A stretch of 64,000 bases of DNA from Gloeocapsopsis dulcis (GCF_032163395.1 NZ_CP119968.1:4924001-4988000); one strand, 5' to 3'. Numbered from the stretch's first letter, positions 25,901-35,529 are shown. Numbers and translations are program-made. The notes: generated by a model not told the origin, from the letters alone.

Positions 25901-27139
25901 TTGACTGACAGCAAAGGACAGATTCTTTATATTGGTAGAACTGTTAACTTATTTAAGCGGTGGCGCGAACATCACAGGTTTAAACAGCTAAAAAGATTTA
26001 ATCGAAAAGACTGCGTAAGTATTAGCTGGATAACTTGCAGCAATGATTTAAGCATTCTCTCAAGTCTCGAAAATGAATTCATTCAGAGATACAAGCCGCC
26101 ACTAAACTGGACAAAAGTCTTAGTACCAGTTAGAAAAATAACTCCTGTTGAGACAGTATTACAACAAAGCCTTCAGCAGCTAGTCAAGTTGAACACAACG
26201 ATGCTTGGGTTTAATCCTATTTCTGGCAAAGACCCTCCGACGCTATATTTAGCGTATCCTGTCTACGGTAGGTGTGGGGTATCAGGAAGTATTCGGAGTA
26301 TCTTACGTACTAGCAATAAAAAGGCTAGCGCGTTGAAGTGGAAAGAGTATCACACTGAACCTAAGTCTTTTGGAAAATTTGGGTACTGGCAAACAGAATA
26401 CAACGGTATCCAGATTGACTTATCTCCTTTTCCGAGTTTAGTTGATTTCATAGACAATGCAACGCATAAAACTGTTGCAGGTATTAAGTTTATGGCTTTT
26501 AGTCATTCACAACTAGAGAAGCTTCTAGAAGACGTACCAGCACTTAAGAAAGGCATTCCAAGTCTAGAAGCTTTGGAAGGCGATCCTATTCCTATACAAC
26601 CAGTTGATCATTCTCAGCTTAATAAGCGGAAGAATAAAGATGTAGTTAAAGTCGAACTCTGGGAAGAATTAGAACCAATGGCTGAAGGTGAAGCTAGAGA
26701 AATGTCTCGTCAGTTTTTGAATGTAGATGGTGTAGAAGTAGAAGTGTGTACTAATGGTAATGGCAAGGATTTTGTTAGACACAACGTTTACTGGTGGATC
26801 GTGCATCGAGAGAAAAATCCTGATCCTGAGCGATACAACATAATAAAACACTCGCAAAGTGATGTAAACATACTACCAACTATTAGATGGTCAGGTTATC
26901 GATTTCGATTTGAAACTATTGTCTTTAGTGAAGATGATGTAGAAGTTGAAAGTATATTGCTACCATTAGCTATGTTTGAAGACTTAATGAGGGATAAATC
27001 AAGATTTAGTGGTCAGCTTTATAGTGACATTGAAAGTGGTGAATATAAATCGAAGCAATATAACTCAGCATATATAAACCTGTGTGGATGGTTGCAGCAA
27101 AATACACTATTTTCACTGTTACAAAGTAGTAATAAATAA
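25901..27139 (+). CDS. GIY-YIG nuclease-type protein, 5' end lost to IS630
   Basis: 412 codons open from a TTG at 25901. Residues ~5-70 are a GIY-YIG-like fold missing its first strand: GQILYIGRTVNLFKRWREHHR with the YIG, the conserved Arg, and the later ENEFIQRYKPPLN motif holding the Glu and Asn. The remaining ~340 residues are not recognised; they include a segment FGKFGYWQTEYNG and a basic stretch HSQLNKRKNKD. The N-terminal GIY half (LPTCAAI) lies on the far side of the element at 24598-24680. Without it the nuclease is probably inactive. No convincing ribosome site precedes the TTG. Confidence 0.65.
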   Translation: MTDSKGQILYIGRTVNLFKRWREHHRFKQLKRFNRKDCVSISWITCSNDLSILSSLENEFIQRYKPPLNWTKVLVPVRKITPVETVLQQSLQQLVKLNTTMLGFNPISGKDPPTLYLAYPVYGRCGVSGSIRSILRTSNKKASALKWKEYHTEPKSFGKFGYWQTEYNGIQIDLSPFPSLVDFIDNATHKTVAGIKFMAFSHSQLEKLLEDVPALKKGIPSLEALEGDPIPIQPVDHSQLNKRKNKDVVKVELWEELEPMAEGEAREMSRQFLNVDGVEVEVCTNGNGKDFVRHNVYWWIVHREKNPDPERYNIIKHSQSDVNILPTIRWSGYRFRFETIVFSEDDVEVESILLPLAMFEDLMRDKSRFSGQLYSDIESGEYKSKQYNSAYINLCGWLQQNTLFSLLQSSNK

Positions 27140-27226
27140 AGAAAAGTATTGATATAGTTGCAATTTTTTAATAGTAAATTAAATATAGTTAACTAAAATG
27201 CGATCGCTTTTAAAAATTTTACCTCT

Positions 27227-27588
27227 CTATGTTCCTAGTTCTCTGACATAGGAAGGGAAGCTTTTTGCTAACTGTTTTAGTAGTGTTTTATCGGCTGTCC
27301 AAAATTGACAATCTGATGTGATGGATTCTGCACAAGCTAAAAATGCTGCATCATACAAAGTTGGCATCTGATACTGTACAGCAATTTCCCAAGCTCTTAC
27401 CCGAATTTGTTCAGTATCGAGATATTCAATAGGTAATTGACCAAAGTCTTCAAAAGCTCCTTGAGCTTCCTCAGCCGAAAGTAAGCCCATACGAACCTTT
27501 TTCCGTAGTACAGAGCCAATTTCTGCCCAAGTAAAAGCTGGATCAACAAGCCGAGATGCACCTTCTATTGCTTCTAATAAGCGATTGC
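27227..27588 (-). pseudogene. N-terminally truncated PIN-domain (VapC-like) gene
   Basis: From the minus strand the frame reads LEAIEGASRLVDPAFTWAEI, VLRKKVRMGLLSAEEAQ, then TLYDAAFLACAE and FWTADKTLLKQLA, typical of the C-terminal two thirds of a PIN toxin nuclease. The N-terminal strand with the first catalytic Asp (usually VDAS) is absent: at 27588 the frame runs into a GC-rich repeat and the end of the lysE-type gene. An ATG at 27490 could start an 87-residue product, too short to be a complete nuclease. No antitoxin gene is adjacent. Confidence 0.65.
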
Positions 27589-28197
27589 GCGGAGCGCAGC
27601 ACCGGAGGCGATCGCACCAAACGCTACAAGAATCACTCCCGAAATTATGTTGATCCAGATAAAACCGCGCTGAGAAAAGCGCGATCGCAATAAATCAATA
27701 CCAAAGCTGAGAACAAACCACCATAAAGCTGAACCAACAAACACACCCAGAACTAAGATTGCTGCATCAAAATAACTTCCTTCTACCACACCTAACCCCG
27801 CAAAAATTGCCACAAACGAAAGAATTGTTGCAGGATTAGTCAGTGTGAGAAACAGTGTAGAAGCGTAATCACTAAATAAACTGTTGCTTTGTACCAAAGC
27901 AGATACTTCTGCGGGTTTATTCAAGCATGTTCTGATACCGAGATAGCAGAGAAATATTCCACCAATTAAGCGAATCCATAGCTGCTGATTGACTAAAAAA
28001 TTGGAAATCAAGGTTAACCCAAAACCAGCAATGCAGCCATATATCGCATCAGCCATTGCAGCACCCAAACCCGAAACTAAACCCACAGTGCGTCCTTGCA
28101 TCAGAGTGCGCCGGATGCAGAGTACACCAATTGGTCCTACTGGTGCTGCAATCGAAAAGCCGAGAACAACACCTTGCAGCAAAAAGCTGATATTCAT
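27574..28197 (-). CDS. LysE family amino-acid exporter
   Basis: 207 residues with about six membrane segments. The N-terminal SIAAPVGPIGVLCIRRTL is the signature of the LysE/RhtB family, which exports amino acids or related small molecules with the proton gradient. Other family blocks: GLGAAMADAIYGCIAGFG, TLTNPATILSFVAIFAGLG. The last ~14 residues (GAIASGAALRAIAY) are encoded by the repeat at 27581-27615 rather than by family sequence, so the natural C-terminus was probably replaced by repeat insertion. The 51-bp gap to trmFO allows co-transcription with trmFO as first gene. Confidence 0.85.
   Translation of the reverse strand: MNISFLLQGVVLGFSIAAPVGPIGVLCIRRTLMQGRTVGLVSGLGAAMADAIYGCIAGFGLTLISNFLVNQQLWIRLIGGIFLCYLGIRTCLNKPAEVSALVQSNSLFSDYASTLFLTLTNPATILSFVAIFAGLGVVEGSYFDAAILVLGVFVGSALWWFVLSFGIDLLRSRFSQRGFIWINIISGVILVAFGAIASGAALRAIAY
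27581..27615. repeat. HIP1-flanked GC-rich palindromic repeat
   Basis: A 35-bp element bounded by GCGATTGC and GCGATCGC with inner CGGAGCGCAGCACCGGAGGC. A relative lies at 56947-56981. This copy sits across the 3' end of the LysE gene and the break of the PIN gene. Confidence 0.6.
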
Positions 28198-28248
28198 TGA
28201 TTTGATTGTGTAGGATTCCTTGGTGGTAAGGGTATTGCTACAGTTGCT

Positions 28249-29622
28249 TTAAGCGGGGACTTGAACGGTATCAGGTATTATATTATCTACTTTCCAGTGA
28301 GTCAGATCAGTTAAAGCGCGATCGCGATACATTCCGTATCTCTGCTGCTTATTTTTAATCCTCTCTGCTAAGTCTGGCAAAATCCCAAAATTGGGAGGCA
28401 TTGGCTGAAAATGCTTTGGTGATGCGGAACTAATAAACTCAAACAGCGCCCCCATCATCGTTGTTGGTGGTAGGCTTAAGGGTTCTTTGCTCAACGCCAG
28501 CCGCGCCGCATTTGTTCCAGCTAACCAACCAGCAGCAGCAGCAGCGGTGTAACCTTCTGTACCAATTAACTGTCCTGCAGCAAGTAAAGTCGAACGGTGT
28601 TTAAACTGTAAAGTTGGTGATAGTAACTCTGGAGCGTTGATAAAAGTATTGCGGTGCATCACACCCAGTCGCACGAATTCTGCGTTTTCTAAACCAGGAA
28701 TAAGCTGAAATATGCGTTTCTGTTCGCCCCAGCGGAGATTTGTCTGGAATCCTACCATGTTCCATAGCTTACCTGCCTTATCTTCTTGACGCAGTTGCAC
28801 TACAGCATAAGGACGCTTCGATTGATTCTCTGGGGCGCGGAAGTCTCCTTGACGTGCGTCAAACAATCCTACAGGCTTTAAAGGACCATAGCGCATCGTA
28901 TCTTCCCCACGCCGCGCCAACTCTTCAATCGGTAAACACGCTTCAAAAAACTTCGCGGTTTCGCGTTCAAAGTCTTTCAGTTCAGTTTGTTCTGCTGTAC
29001 AGAGTTCTTGCCAAAATCGCAAATACTGCTCGCGATTCATCGGACAATTAAGATACGCCGCATCACCTTTGTCATAACGCGAAGCCAGAAACGCAATATC
29101 GCGATTGATCGACTCACCAACAACAATCGGGCTAGCAGCATCAAAAAAGCTGAGATATTCCATCCCTGTGAAGCACCGCAATTCTTCGGCTAAAGCAGGA
29201 CTCGTTAAAGGACCAGTTGCGAGTACGACAATGCCCGATCGCGGAATTTCTGGTACTTCTCCACGCCGCAATTCAATCAAGGGGTGATTTGCCAAAGTTT
29301 CAGTTAAATCGTGGCTAAACCGTCCTCTATCGACCGCTAAAGCGCCACCTGCAGGAACCGCGTGTTCATCGGCTTTAGAAATCACAACAGAACCCAAACG
29401 GCGTAGTTCTTCGTGTAATAAACCAGCCGCGCGATCACTTGCTTGCGCCCCAAAAGAATTACTACATACCAACTCAGCTAACTCTTGTGAGTGATGTGCT
29501 GGACTAAACCGCTGCGGACGCATTTCATGTAAAATCACAGGCACTCCCAAAGCGGCAATTTGCCAAGCTGCTTCTGTCCCTGCAAGTCCTCCACCGATAA
29601 CATGAATAGGTTGTTGTTGCAT
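28249..29622 (-). CDS. trmFO: Folate/FAD-dependent tRNA (uracil-54 C5) methyltransferase TrmFO
   Basis: 457 residues, normal length. The N-terminal [16 protein letters not shown] is the FAD dinucleotide-binding motif; [15 protein letters not shown] and [11 protein letters not shown] follow as in all TrmFO proteins. Later landmarks are [46 protein letters not shown] and [13 protein letters not shown]. The enzyme moves a methylene group from 5,10-methylenetetrahydrofolate to U54 in the T loop of tRNAs. It acts in the cytoplasm. The ATG start at 29622 gives the canonical N-terminus. Confidence 0.96.
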   Translation of the reverse strand: MQQQPIHVIGGGLAGTEAAWQIAALGVPVILHEMRPQRFSPAHHSQELAELVCSNSFGAQASDRAAGLLHEELRRLGSVVISKADEHAVPAGGALAVDRGRFSHDLTETLANHPLIELRRGEVPEIPRSGIVVLATGPLTSPALAEELRCFTGMEYLSFFDAASPIVVGESINRDIAFLASRYDKGDAAYLNCPMNREQYLRFWQELCTAEQTELKDFERETAKFFEACLPIEELARRGEDTMRYGPLKPVGLFDARQGDFRAPENQSKRPYAVVQLRQEDKAGKLWNMVGFQTNLRWGEQKRIFQLIPGLENAEFVRLGVMHRNTFINAPELLSPTLQFKHRSTLLAAGQLIGTEGYTAAAAAGWLAGTNAARLALSKEPLSLPPTTMMGALFEFISSASPKHFQPMPPNFGILPDLAERIKNKQQRYGMYRDRALTDLTHWKVDNIIPDTVQVPA

Positions 29623-29692
29623 TAGTTCCCCCGATTTTGTTCAATCGCTAACTGCTAATGGCTAAGTGCTAACTGCTTCTTCATTAGCGTAT

Positions 29693-31177
29693 CTAACTAA
29701 TTTGCAACAACTGTGCGATCGCATTAGGCACTGGTAGGATGATCGCCACTAAGATAGCCAAAGCAAGTAAACCCAGTAAGTCACGAAAATTGTCAAGTTC
29801 TGTGACATCATTTAATGCGGGTTCGTCATAAATAGGCATAAAGAACAAAATGATCGCCCACAGTAAGAATCCTGGTTGTAGTAAAGCAAGTGCCAGAACC
29901 AAGAATCTAGCGATTTGACTAACGACGATTGCTTTGCGTTGTCCAAACATGGCGTGAACGATGTGTCCGCCATCAAGCTGTCCTACTGGCATCAGATTTA
30001 ATGCTGTGACGACTAATCCTAAAAATCCAGCAAACGCTACAGGATGAAGATTGATTGCTGTGTTAGTCGTTAGTTCAGCACCCAGCATGAGTTTGCTAAG
30101 GACTGCAAGTAACAGCGAATAATTTGGGTTAAGCGCGTTTGGGTCTAATAAATTGGATTGTTCCGGTAGCGGCACAATTGTAGAATTAGCTAAACCCCAT
30201 AACACAAAAGGAATTGTCGCGATAAATCCAGCAATGGGACCTGCAATACTGACATCAAACAATGCTTTGCGATTAGGAACTGGCGATCGCATTTGAATAA
30301 ACGCCCCAAAAGTTCCCAAGAAAAATGGCACAGGAATAAAATACGGCAGTGTCGCGCGAATTTTATAGTACCGTGCTGCACTATAATGCCCTAGTTCGTG
30401 AATTGCCAAAATAGTCATTAAAGCCAGTGAATACGGCAATCCCTGCCACAAAATACTAGGCTCTGAGCCAAGTGTTGTGATATTAGCACCAGCAATTTGT
30501 ACACCAACGATAGTCGTTGTCAGTAGTGTTGCTAACACAAGTCCTAGTGCTAGAACAGGTCGAGTTAATTTTTGTTGAGTACGACTTGCCCGTGCTTGGG
30601 GATTTGGTACTAAGGCAAAAAATGGTTTACCATTCAAACCTTCTTGCAAGACAACCTGAAAGCGATCGCCAAATTGAGCTTGAATATTTTCCCGAATTCG
30701 TTGGTAAGCAGCAGTGGGTGTCGTCCGCAATTGTCCGTAGCAAATAACTGCTTGGGGTCGATACTCGATATTATGAATATAATATATCGACCAAGGAAAG
30801 CAATTGCGCAACTGCGTTTCTTCAGCTTCGTCAATTGGTCGCACCGGTGGTGCTGGCTCAGCTTTCTCCGTAACTGTAGGTTTGCTCTCTATAGGAGATT
30901 TATTTGACGATGCTGAGGAAGAAGTATTTGAGTCTCTGCGACCCCACTGGATGAGCAGCCAGTATAAAATCGGGCAGATAATAAACGGTCCAATAACCAA
31001 TATTAATGGTAGCGGCTGATCTGGACCAACACTTGCCACCCAAGCACTCCAGATGAATGCTGGTGTCATGAGAACCAGCCACAAAATCCATACTGGTGTG
31101 CGTGTAATTCTCTTCACGCTACGCTGCACAATCAAGTATGTAAAAATTCCTAGGAGGAGGAGAAGCCAAAAGTTCAT
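29693..31177 (-). CDS. Site-2 protease family (M50) membrane metalloprotease
   Basis: 494 residues. Two N-terminal membrane segments (~1-80), a soluble region at ~95-200, then the protease core with several membrane helices. Zinc motif HELGH at 260-264 (LAIHELGHYSAARYY) and the second motif LMPVGQLDGGH supplying the Asp ligand. PYFIPVPFFLGTFGAFIQMRSP places it near the cyanobacterial/plastid EGY-type S2P group. S2P enzymes cut substrates within the membrane, often anti-sigma factors; the target here is unknown. The N-terminal GNLR of some EGY proteins is not seen. Monocistronic by spacing (70 bp to trmFO). Confidence 0.92.
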   Translation of the reverse strand: MNFWLLLLLGIFTYLIVQRSVKRITRTPVWILWLVLMTPAFIWSAWVASVGPDQPLPLILVIGPFIICPILYWLLIQWGRRDSNTSSSASSNKSPIESKPTVTEKAEPAPPVRPIDEAEETQLRNCFPWSIYYIHNIEYRPQAVICYGQLRTTPTAAYQRIRENIQAQFGDRFQVVLQEGLNGKPFFALVPNPQARASRTQQKLTRPVLALGLVLATLLTTTIVGVQIAGANITTLGSEPSILWQGLPYSLALMTILAIHELGHYSAARYYKIRATLPYFIPVPFFLGTFGAFIQMRSPVPNRKALFDVSIAGPIAGFIATIPFVLWGLANSTIVPLPEQSNLLDPNALNPNYSLLLAVLSKLMLGAELTTNTAINLHPVAFAGFLGLVVTALNLMPVGQLDGGHIVHAMFGQRKAIVVSQIARFLVLALALLQPGFLLWAIILFFMPIYDEPALNDVTELDNFRDLLGLLALAILVAIILPVPNAIAQLLQIS

Positions 31178-31287
31178 GCTGATTTCAGTTAATTTAAAAA
31201 GTGGTCCAACTTGTCCTATTGCCTTAGTTGAAAGAGTTGAGAAGCAAGAAACGACTTTTAGAGCAGAGATAAATTAGTTATTCTTCC

Positions 31288-31315
31288 CTCGCTCCTCGCT
31301 CCTCGCTCCTCGCTC
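31288..31315. repeat. Heptamer tandem repeat (CTCGCTC x4)
   Basis: Four perfect copies of CTCGCTC in the 217-bp gap between divergent genes. The opposite-strand form (GAGCGAG-like, GGGGTGAGG) is seen at 39008 and 43066. Confidence 0.8.
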
Positions 31316-31394
31316 CTTTACTCAAGTAGACCTACACACCTTTTTCCCTAAACGCCGAGTTCTCTAACACATTGTCACCCACAATTGCTGCCCA

Positions 31395-32120
31395 GTGAAT
31401 CAAAATCCCGAACAGCTTGCCCAGAATAGCGCCCAAAACCCATTGCCGAAGCAGGCAAGTCGCGCTGCCAAACCACCACAGGCGATTTGGAACAACATTT
31501 TTGTTTTTCCACCTAATCGGGATACTTTAGGAGGAACCGCTTATCTTATTGTAGAAAATGATGCGAATATCCTGATAGATTGCCCTCCGTGGAATGAAGA
31601 TATTCAACAATTTTTGCAATCCCTCTCAGGAGTAAAGTGGCTGTTTCTCACCCACCGAGGCGCAATTGGCAAAACAAAAGAACTTCAAGAAACTTTGAAT
31701 TGTCAAGTTGTGATTCAAGAGCAAGAGGCTTATTTACTTCCTGGAGTTTCACTCACTTCTTTTCAAGATGAGATAACTCTTAGCCCAACGACTCAAGTTA
31801 TTTGGACGCCAGGACACTCTCCTGGTTCTGCTTGTCTTTACTACAGTGGTCACGGTGGCGTTTTGTTCTCTGGACGCCATCTGCTCCCAAATCAGCAAGG
31901 CGAACCAACGTCACTACGCACCGCAAAAACCTTTCACTGGCGACGCCAAATGAGTAGTATTCAAAAAATATTGCAGCGCTTTACTCCAGACACACTCCAG
32001 TATATTTGTCCTGGTGCTAATACTGGCTTTCTCCGTGGTCAAAAAGTCATCGAACAAGCCTACCAGCGATTGGCAGCTTTAGACTTATCAACATTGGTGC
32101 AGTCTCAAACCCCACTTTAA
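31395..32120 (+). CDS. Metallo-beta-lactamase-fold protein with degenerate metal site
   Basis: 241 residues from a GTG start. The fold is recognisable: GGTAYLIVENDANILIDCPP, then FLTHRGAIGK, IWTPGHSPGSACLYY, VLFSGRHLLP and ICPGANTGF. The metal motif HxHxDH should follow LTH, but only its first His survives (THRGAIG). The Asp of the usual SGD block is Arg (SGRHLL), and the last His of PGH is Ala. Only the PGHSPGS His is standard. It is therefore probably not a normal zinc hydrolase. Function unknown; the Pro/Ala/Gln-rich first 30 residues are likely disordered. Confidence 0.85.
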   Translation: MNQNPEQLAQNSAQNPLPKQASRAAKPPQAIWNNIFVFPPNRDTLGGTAYLIVENDANILIDCPPWNEDIQQFLQSLSGVKWLFLTHRGAIGKTKELQETLNCQVVIQEQEAYLLPGVSLTSFQDEITLSPTTQVIWTPGHSPGSACLYYSGHGGVLFSGRHLLPNQQGEPTSLRTAKTFHWRRQMSSIQKILQRFTPDTLQYICPGANTGFLRGQKVIEQAYQRLAALDLSTLVQSQTPL

Positions 32121-32198
32121 GAGAGTTATGAGTGTTGATTGTTGAGTTAAGAAGATTCTTTTAATTCAAAACTCAAAATTCAAAACTCAAAACTAACT
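32121..32198 (+). repeat. Dispersed AAAACTC-rich intergenic repeat, copy 1
   Basis: GAGAGTTATGAGTGTTGATT, then GTTGAGTTAAGAAGATTCTT and runs of TCAAAACTCAAAA. TTAAGAA / TTCTTTTAA gives a central dyad. Relatives at 36756, 39042 (reversed), 40521 and 63303. Confidence 0.8.
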
Positions 32199-32210
32199 AC
32201 TACTCCCTCT

Positions 32211-33452
32211 TCAAGACTTACCCGCTAAGATTGAATGTGTTGCAAACTGTTCTACTGCTGCTAAATATTGCTGATCTGCTTCAGTTGCTATTTTTTCGCG
32301 GGTAATTGGTTCTTGCTGTACTACCAAGTCAGGCGTAATGCCGAGCTTGTTGATGTCACGATGATGCGGTGTTTCATACTTAGCAACCGTTACCGCTAAA
32401 CCTGAGCCATCTGATAAATTGAATAGTGACTGAATCAAGCCTTTACCAAAAGTTGTTTCCCCAATAATTTGTGCGCGTCCGTTGTCTTGTAGTGCGCCAG
32501 CCAAAATTTCACTCGCACTTGCTGTTCCTTGATTGACTAAAACAACGAGTGGATCTTCCGTAATTGCTGAACCAAAAGCTTCAAAGCTACCTTGGATACC
32601 TTGGCGGTTCACAGTGTAAACGATTGTACCTTCGTCTAACCACAAGCGGGCAATCTCAATGCCTGCTTGCAACAAACCTCCTGGATTGTTACGCAAATCA
32701 AGAATATAAGCATTTGCGCCTTGTTTTTCGAGATTGGCGATCGCATGAGCAAGCTCCATTGTGGCATTTGCATTAAATTGTGTTAAGCGAAGATAACCAA
32801 TTTTCAGATCGTCTGTAATATTTCGTAACTCTGCGACGACAGGATTTAATTCAATGCGCGATCGCACCAGCTGAATTTCGGTACTCTCCTCGCTTGGCAC
32901 GTGCTGAAGTACTAAAGAAACCTTACTACCTGCTGGACCACGCATCCGCGCTGCAGATTCGTCGAGCGTCAGTTCAGTCGTCGAAACACCATCAATTGCT
33001 AGGATGAGATCGTGGGGTCGAATTCCCGCTTTTTCCGCCGGAGAACCAGCGATTGGTGCGACAACCTCTAACTGCCCTGTTTTTGGCTCAAGCGCAATTT
33101 GCAAGCCGACTCCTGTCAATTCACCTGACGTATTGACTTGTAAACTACGATATTGCTCTGGTTTCAAAAATCGCGTGAACGGATCGTCCAAGGTTGCTAA
33201 CATTTTCTGGATCGCATCGTAAGCCGCTTCCCGATCTTTTAAAGGCTGCTGCAATGTCTTCAACCGCAGCATTGACCAGTTTTGATGATTAAAAGTGTCA
33301 TCCAGATACACGCGATTAACCATTCGCCAAGCTTCAGACACCAGTTTTTGTGCCTCAGTTAATGCTGCTGCTGGTTGAACCCAACACGTCACAGCCAGCA
33401 AAATTGGCAAAATTGCTAATAGCCCAATCCGAAACACTTTTTTATACATCAC
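32211..33452 (-). CDS. ctpA: Carboxy-terminal processing protease CtpA
   Basis: 413 residues. Signal peptide at 1-31 (LLAILPILLAVTCWVQPAAA), so it works in the lumen or periplasm. After the leader ALTEAQKLVSEAWRMVNRVYLDDTF, typical of cyanobacterial CtpA, comes a PDZ domain at ~100-190 (GVGLQIALEP...GSPAEKAGIRPHDLILAIDG) and the S41 core: LRNNPGGLLQAG, the catalytic Ser in GTASASEILAG and the Lys in GETTFGKGL. In cyanobacteria this class trims the C-terminus of the photosystem II D1 precursor so that the manganese cluster can assemble. Divergent from petB, 262 bp apart; that gap holds no convincing gene. Confidence 0.93.
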   Translation of the reverse strand: MMYKKVFRIGLLAILPILLAVTCWVQPAAALTEAQKLVSEAWRMVNRVYLDDTFNHQNWSMLRLKTLQQPLKDREAAYDAIQKMLATLDDPFTRFLKPEQYRSLQVNTSGELTGVGLQIALEPKTGQLEVVAPIAGSPAEKAGIRPHDLILAIDGVSTTELTLDESAARMRGPAGSKVSLVLQHVPSEESTEIQLVRSRIELNPVVAELRNITDDLKIGYLRLTQFNANATMELAHAIANLEKQGANAYILDLRNNPGGLLQAGIEIARLWLDEGTIVYTVNRQGIQGSFEAFGSAITEDPLVVLVNQGTASASEILAGALQDNGRAQIIGETTFGKGLIQSLFNLSDGSGLAVTVAKYETPHHRDINKLGITPDLVVQQEPITREKIATEADQQYLAAVEQFATHSILAGKS

Positions 33453-33714
33453 GCCTATCTAACCTCGGTTGCCGCCCCGAATTATGAAACCTTCTCTCGA
33501 TTATGTTACTTTTTTTATAGTACGAGTGCAGTCAAATCCATCTGTTGACCCTAGTTGGGGAAAGTACAAAGCGCCTGCAACTGTTCTCAGTTGCGCTCAT
33601 TTGACAACAAGCTGGATTTCCAGTCATTGCCAAATCATGACACAGCCTCTCCTAATCTTGATTTAAGACTGGGAGTTTTATCAACCGCAATCTATTTTTA
33701 GGAACTCTTGCTTC

Positions 33715-34383
33715 ATGTTTTCTAAGCAGGTAACCGGCTCAAAACTTTTTAATTGGTTTGAAGAACGTCTAGAAATTGAGGCACTTGCTGAAGACGTTAC
33801 AAGCAAGTACGTCCCTCCCCACGTGAATATCTTCTACTGCTTTGGTGGGATGACGCTCACTTGCTTTTTGATCCAGTTTGCAACTGGATTTGCAATGACA
33901 TTTTATTACAGACCAACAGTCGCGGAAGCTTATACCTCCGTGCAGGCAATCATGAATGATGTCAGCTTCGGCTGGCTGATCCGCTCAGTTCACCGCTGGT
34001 CCGCCAGTATGATGGTTCTGATCATGATTCTGCATGTCTTCCGCGTTTACCTCACTGGTGGATTCAAAAAACCTCGGGAACTCACTTGGGTAACAGGTGT
34101 CGTTCTTGCTGTGCTCACTGTTTCATTTGGTGTAACCGGCTACTCCTTGCCTTGGGATCAAATTGGATACTGGGCGGTGAAGATTGTCAGCGGTGTACCA
34201 GAAGCAATTCCAGTCGTCGGAACCCTAATTTCTGATATGCTACGTGGTGGTTCGAGTGTCGGTCAAGCAACCTTGACTCGTTACTACAGCGCCCACACAT
34301 TTGTGTTACCGTGGCTGACTGCTGTCTTCATGCTGCTGCACTTTATCATGATTCGTAAGCAAGGGATTTCTGGTCCATTGTAA
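33715..34383 (+). CDS. petB: Cytochrome b6 (PetB)
   Basis: 222 residues, the standard length for cyanobacteria. [40 protein letters not shown] is the canonical N-terminus. Four membrane helices carry the paired haem-binding histidines ([10 protein letters not shown] and ILHVFRVY in helix B; HTFVLPW and [11 protein letters not shown] in helix D), and the conserved Cys in VNIFYCFGG belongs to the extra haem site. It is the core electron-transfer subunit of the cytochrome b6f complex between plastoquinone and plastocyanin/cytochrome c6 in the thylakoid membrane. petD follows after 102 bp. Confidence 0.97.
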   Translation: MFSKQVTGSKLFNWFEERLEIEALAEDVTSKYVPPHVNIFYCFGGMTLTCFLIQFATGFAMTFYYRPTVAEAYTSVQAIMNDVSFGWLIRSVHRWSASMMVLIMILHVFRVYLTGGFKKPRELTWVTGVVLAVLTVSFGVTGYSLPWDQIGYWAVKIVSGVPEAIPVVGTLISDMLRGGSSVGQATLTRYYSAHTFVLPWLTAVFMLLHFIMIRKQGISGPL

Positions 34384-34485
34384 TCACATTGCTAAGCTAG
34401 CGGTAAGCATTTTGTTTGCCGCAGCCTAAGCACAAAATCTAAAATAAATTATTTGACTCACCGATAAAGGAGAGCACTTTAGACA

Positions 34486-34968
34486 ATGGGAACATTGAAA
34501 AAACCGGATCTGAGCGATCCAAAGTTACGCGAGAAACTAGCCAAGGGTATGGGTCATAACTACTATGGCGAACCTGCTTGGCCTAATGACCTACTGTACA
34601 TCTTCCCCGTCGTCATCTTGGGAACTGGTGCTTGCATCGTTGCGCTTGCTGTTTTGGATCCAGTCATGACAGGAGAACCAGCGAACCCCTTTGCTACACC
34701 ACTAGAAATTTTACCTGAGTGGTACTTGTATCCTGTATTTCAAATTCTCCGCTCTGTTCCAAATAAACTACTAGGTGTATTAGCAATGGCTGCCGTACCA
34801 TTGGGCTTGATTCTAGTACCGTTTATTGAGAACGTAAACAAATTTCAAAACCCCTTCCGTCGTCCAGTCGCAACCACTCTATTTATGATTGGTACTTTGG
34901 TTACGCTTTGGCTCGGTATTGGTGCTACATTCCCTATTGATAAGTCTTTTACATTAGGTCTGTTCTAA
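34486..34968 (+). CDS. petD: Cytochrome b6f complex subunit IV (PetD)
   Basis: 160 residues, normal length. [20 protein letters not shown], then [20 protein letters not shown] is the canonical N-terminus; three membrane helices follow, with the quinol-site PEWYLYP motif ([17 protein letters not shown]). Works with PetB to form the quinol oxidation site. AAAGGAGAG precedes the ATG. A long hairpin follows the stop, ending the petBD unit. Confidence 0.97.
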   Translation: MGTLKKPDLSDPKLREKLAKGMGHNYYGEPAWPNDLLYIFPVVILGTGACIVALAVLDPVMTGEPANPFATPLEILPEWYLYPVFQILRSVPNKLLGVLAMAAVPLGLILVPFIENVNKFQNPFRRPVATTLFMIGTLVTLWLGIGATFPIDKSFTLGLF

Positions 34969-34988
34969 ACTAGCCGAGCGCTCAATCC

Positions 34989-35055
34989 AACGCCTGTAGG
35001 TTTCTCTTCAAGTGCTGAGGTACTGTGGTAGAAACATTTACAGGCGTTATTTATT
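34989..35055 (+). terminator. petBD terminator
   Basis: AACGCCTGTA...GTTTCT pairs with AGAAAC...TACAGGCGTT, enclosing a ~24-base loop, followed by ATTTATT. Confidence 0.7.
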
Positions 35056-35118
35056 CTAGGTAGTTAAGTTGACCACCTGCAAGAAGTAGCTATCCTAGAA
35101 ACAGAGCCGGATAAAAAA

Positions 35119-35490
35119 ATGCGATTAACATCACTACAATTTACTTTGGGAAACTTAGCCCGTTGGCTTGCTATATTTGCAGTTATTTGGCTGTTAGGAT
35201 CAGTGGGTCTAGGCTGGCTAGTTAACTCTTTTTTAATTTTATTTGGGCTGCTGTTACTAGCACCAGTTACTGCTTTTTTTGGTTTTCGTTGGTGGCTACA
35301 ACGTAACTTGGTGCAAGATAAGTGTCCTGTTTGCCGTTACGAATTTACAGGGTTAAATAAAACTGAGTTACAATGCCCCAACTGTAGCGAACCACTGAAA
35401 ATTGAACAGGGTCATTTTCAACGCTTGACACCTCCTGGCACTATAGAAGTACAAGCAGTAGAAGTTGAAAGCCAGCTTATTGAAGACTGA
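35119..35490 (+). CDS. Small membrane protein with zinc ribbon
   Basis: 123 residues. Two adjacent membrane helices at ~12-60 (WLAIFAVIWLLGSVGLGWLV, FLILFGLLLLAPVTAFFGF) are followed by a four-cysteine zinc ribbon at ~74-96 (KCPVCRYEF ... LQCPNCSEPL). The C-terminus is acidic. The layout is a conserved cyanobacterial hypothetical family; function unknown. It follows the petBD terminator and converges on gene 35530. Confidence 0.8.
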   Translation: MRLTSLQFTLGNLARWLAIFAVIWLLGSVGLGWLVNSFLILFGLLLLAPVTAFFGFRWWLQRNLVQDKCPVCRYEFTGLNKTELQCPNCSEPLKIEQGHFQRLTPPGTIEVQAVEVESQLIED

Positions 35491-35529
35491 AACGGATGTG
35501 CAGTTCAAGCAAAGCGTGATCGCTAGCCT

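Noticed and set aside
24281-27600. Integrated element at the tRNA-Arg gene
   Set aside because: No integrase gene and no repeated tRNA end were found nearby, so site-specific integration is not supported.
33469-33666. 65-codon frame between ctpA and petB
   Set aside because: No ribosome site and no domain; the region is better read as divergent promoter space.
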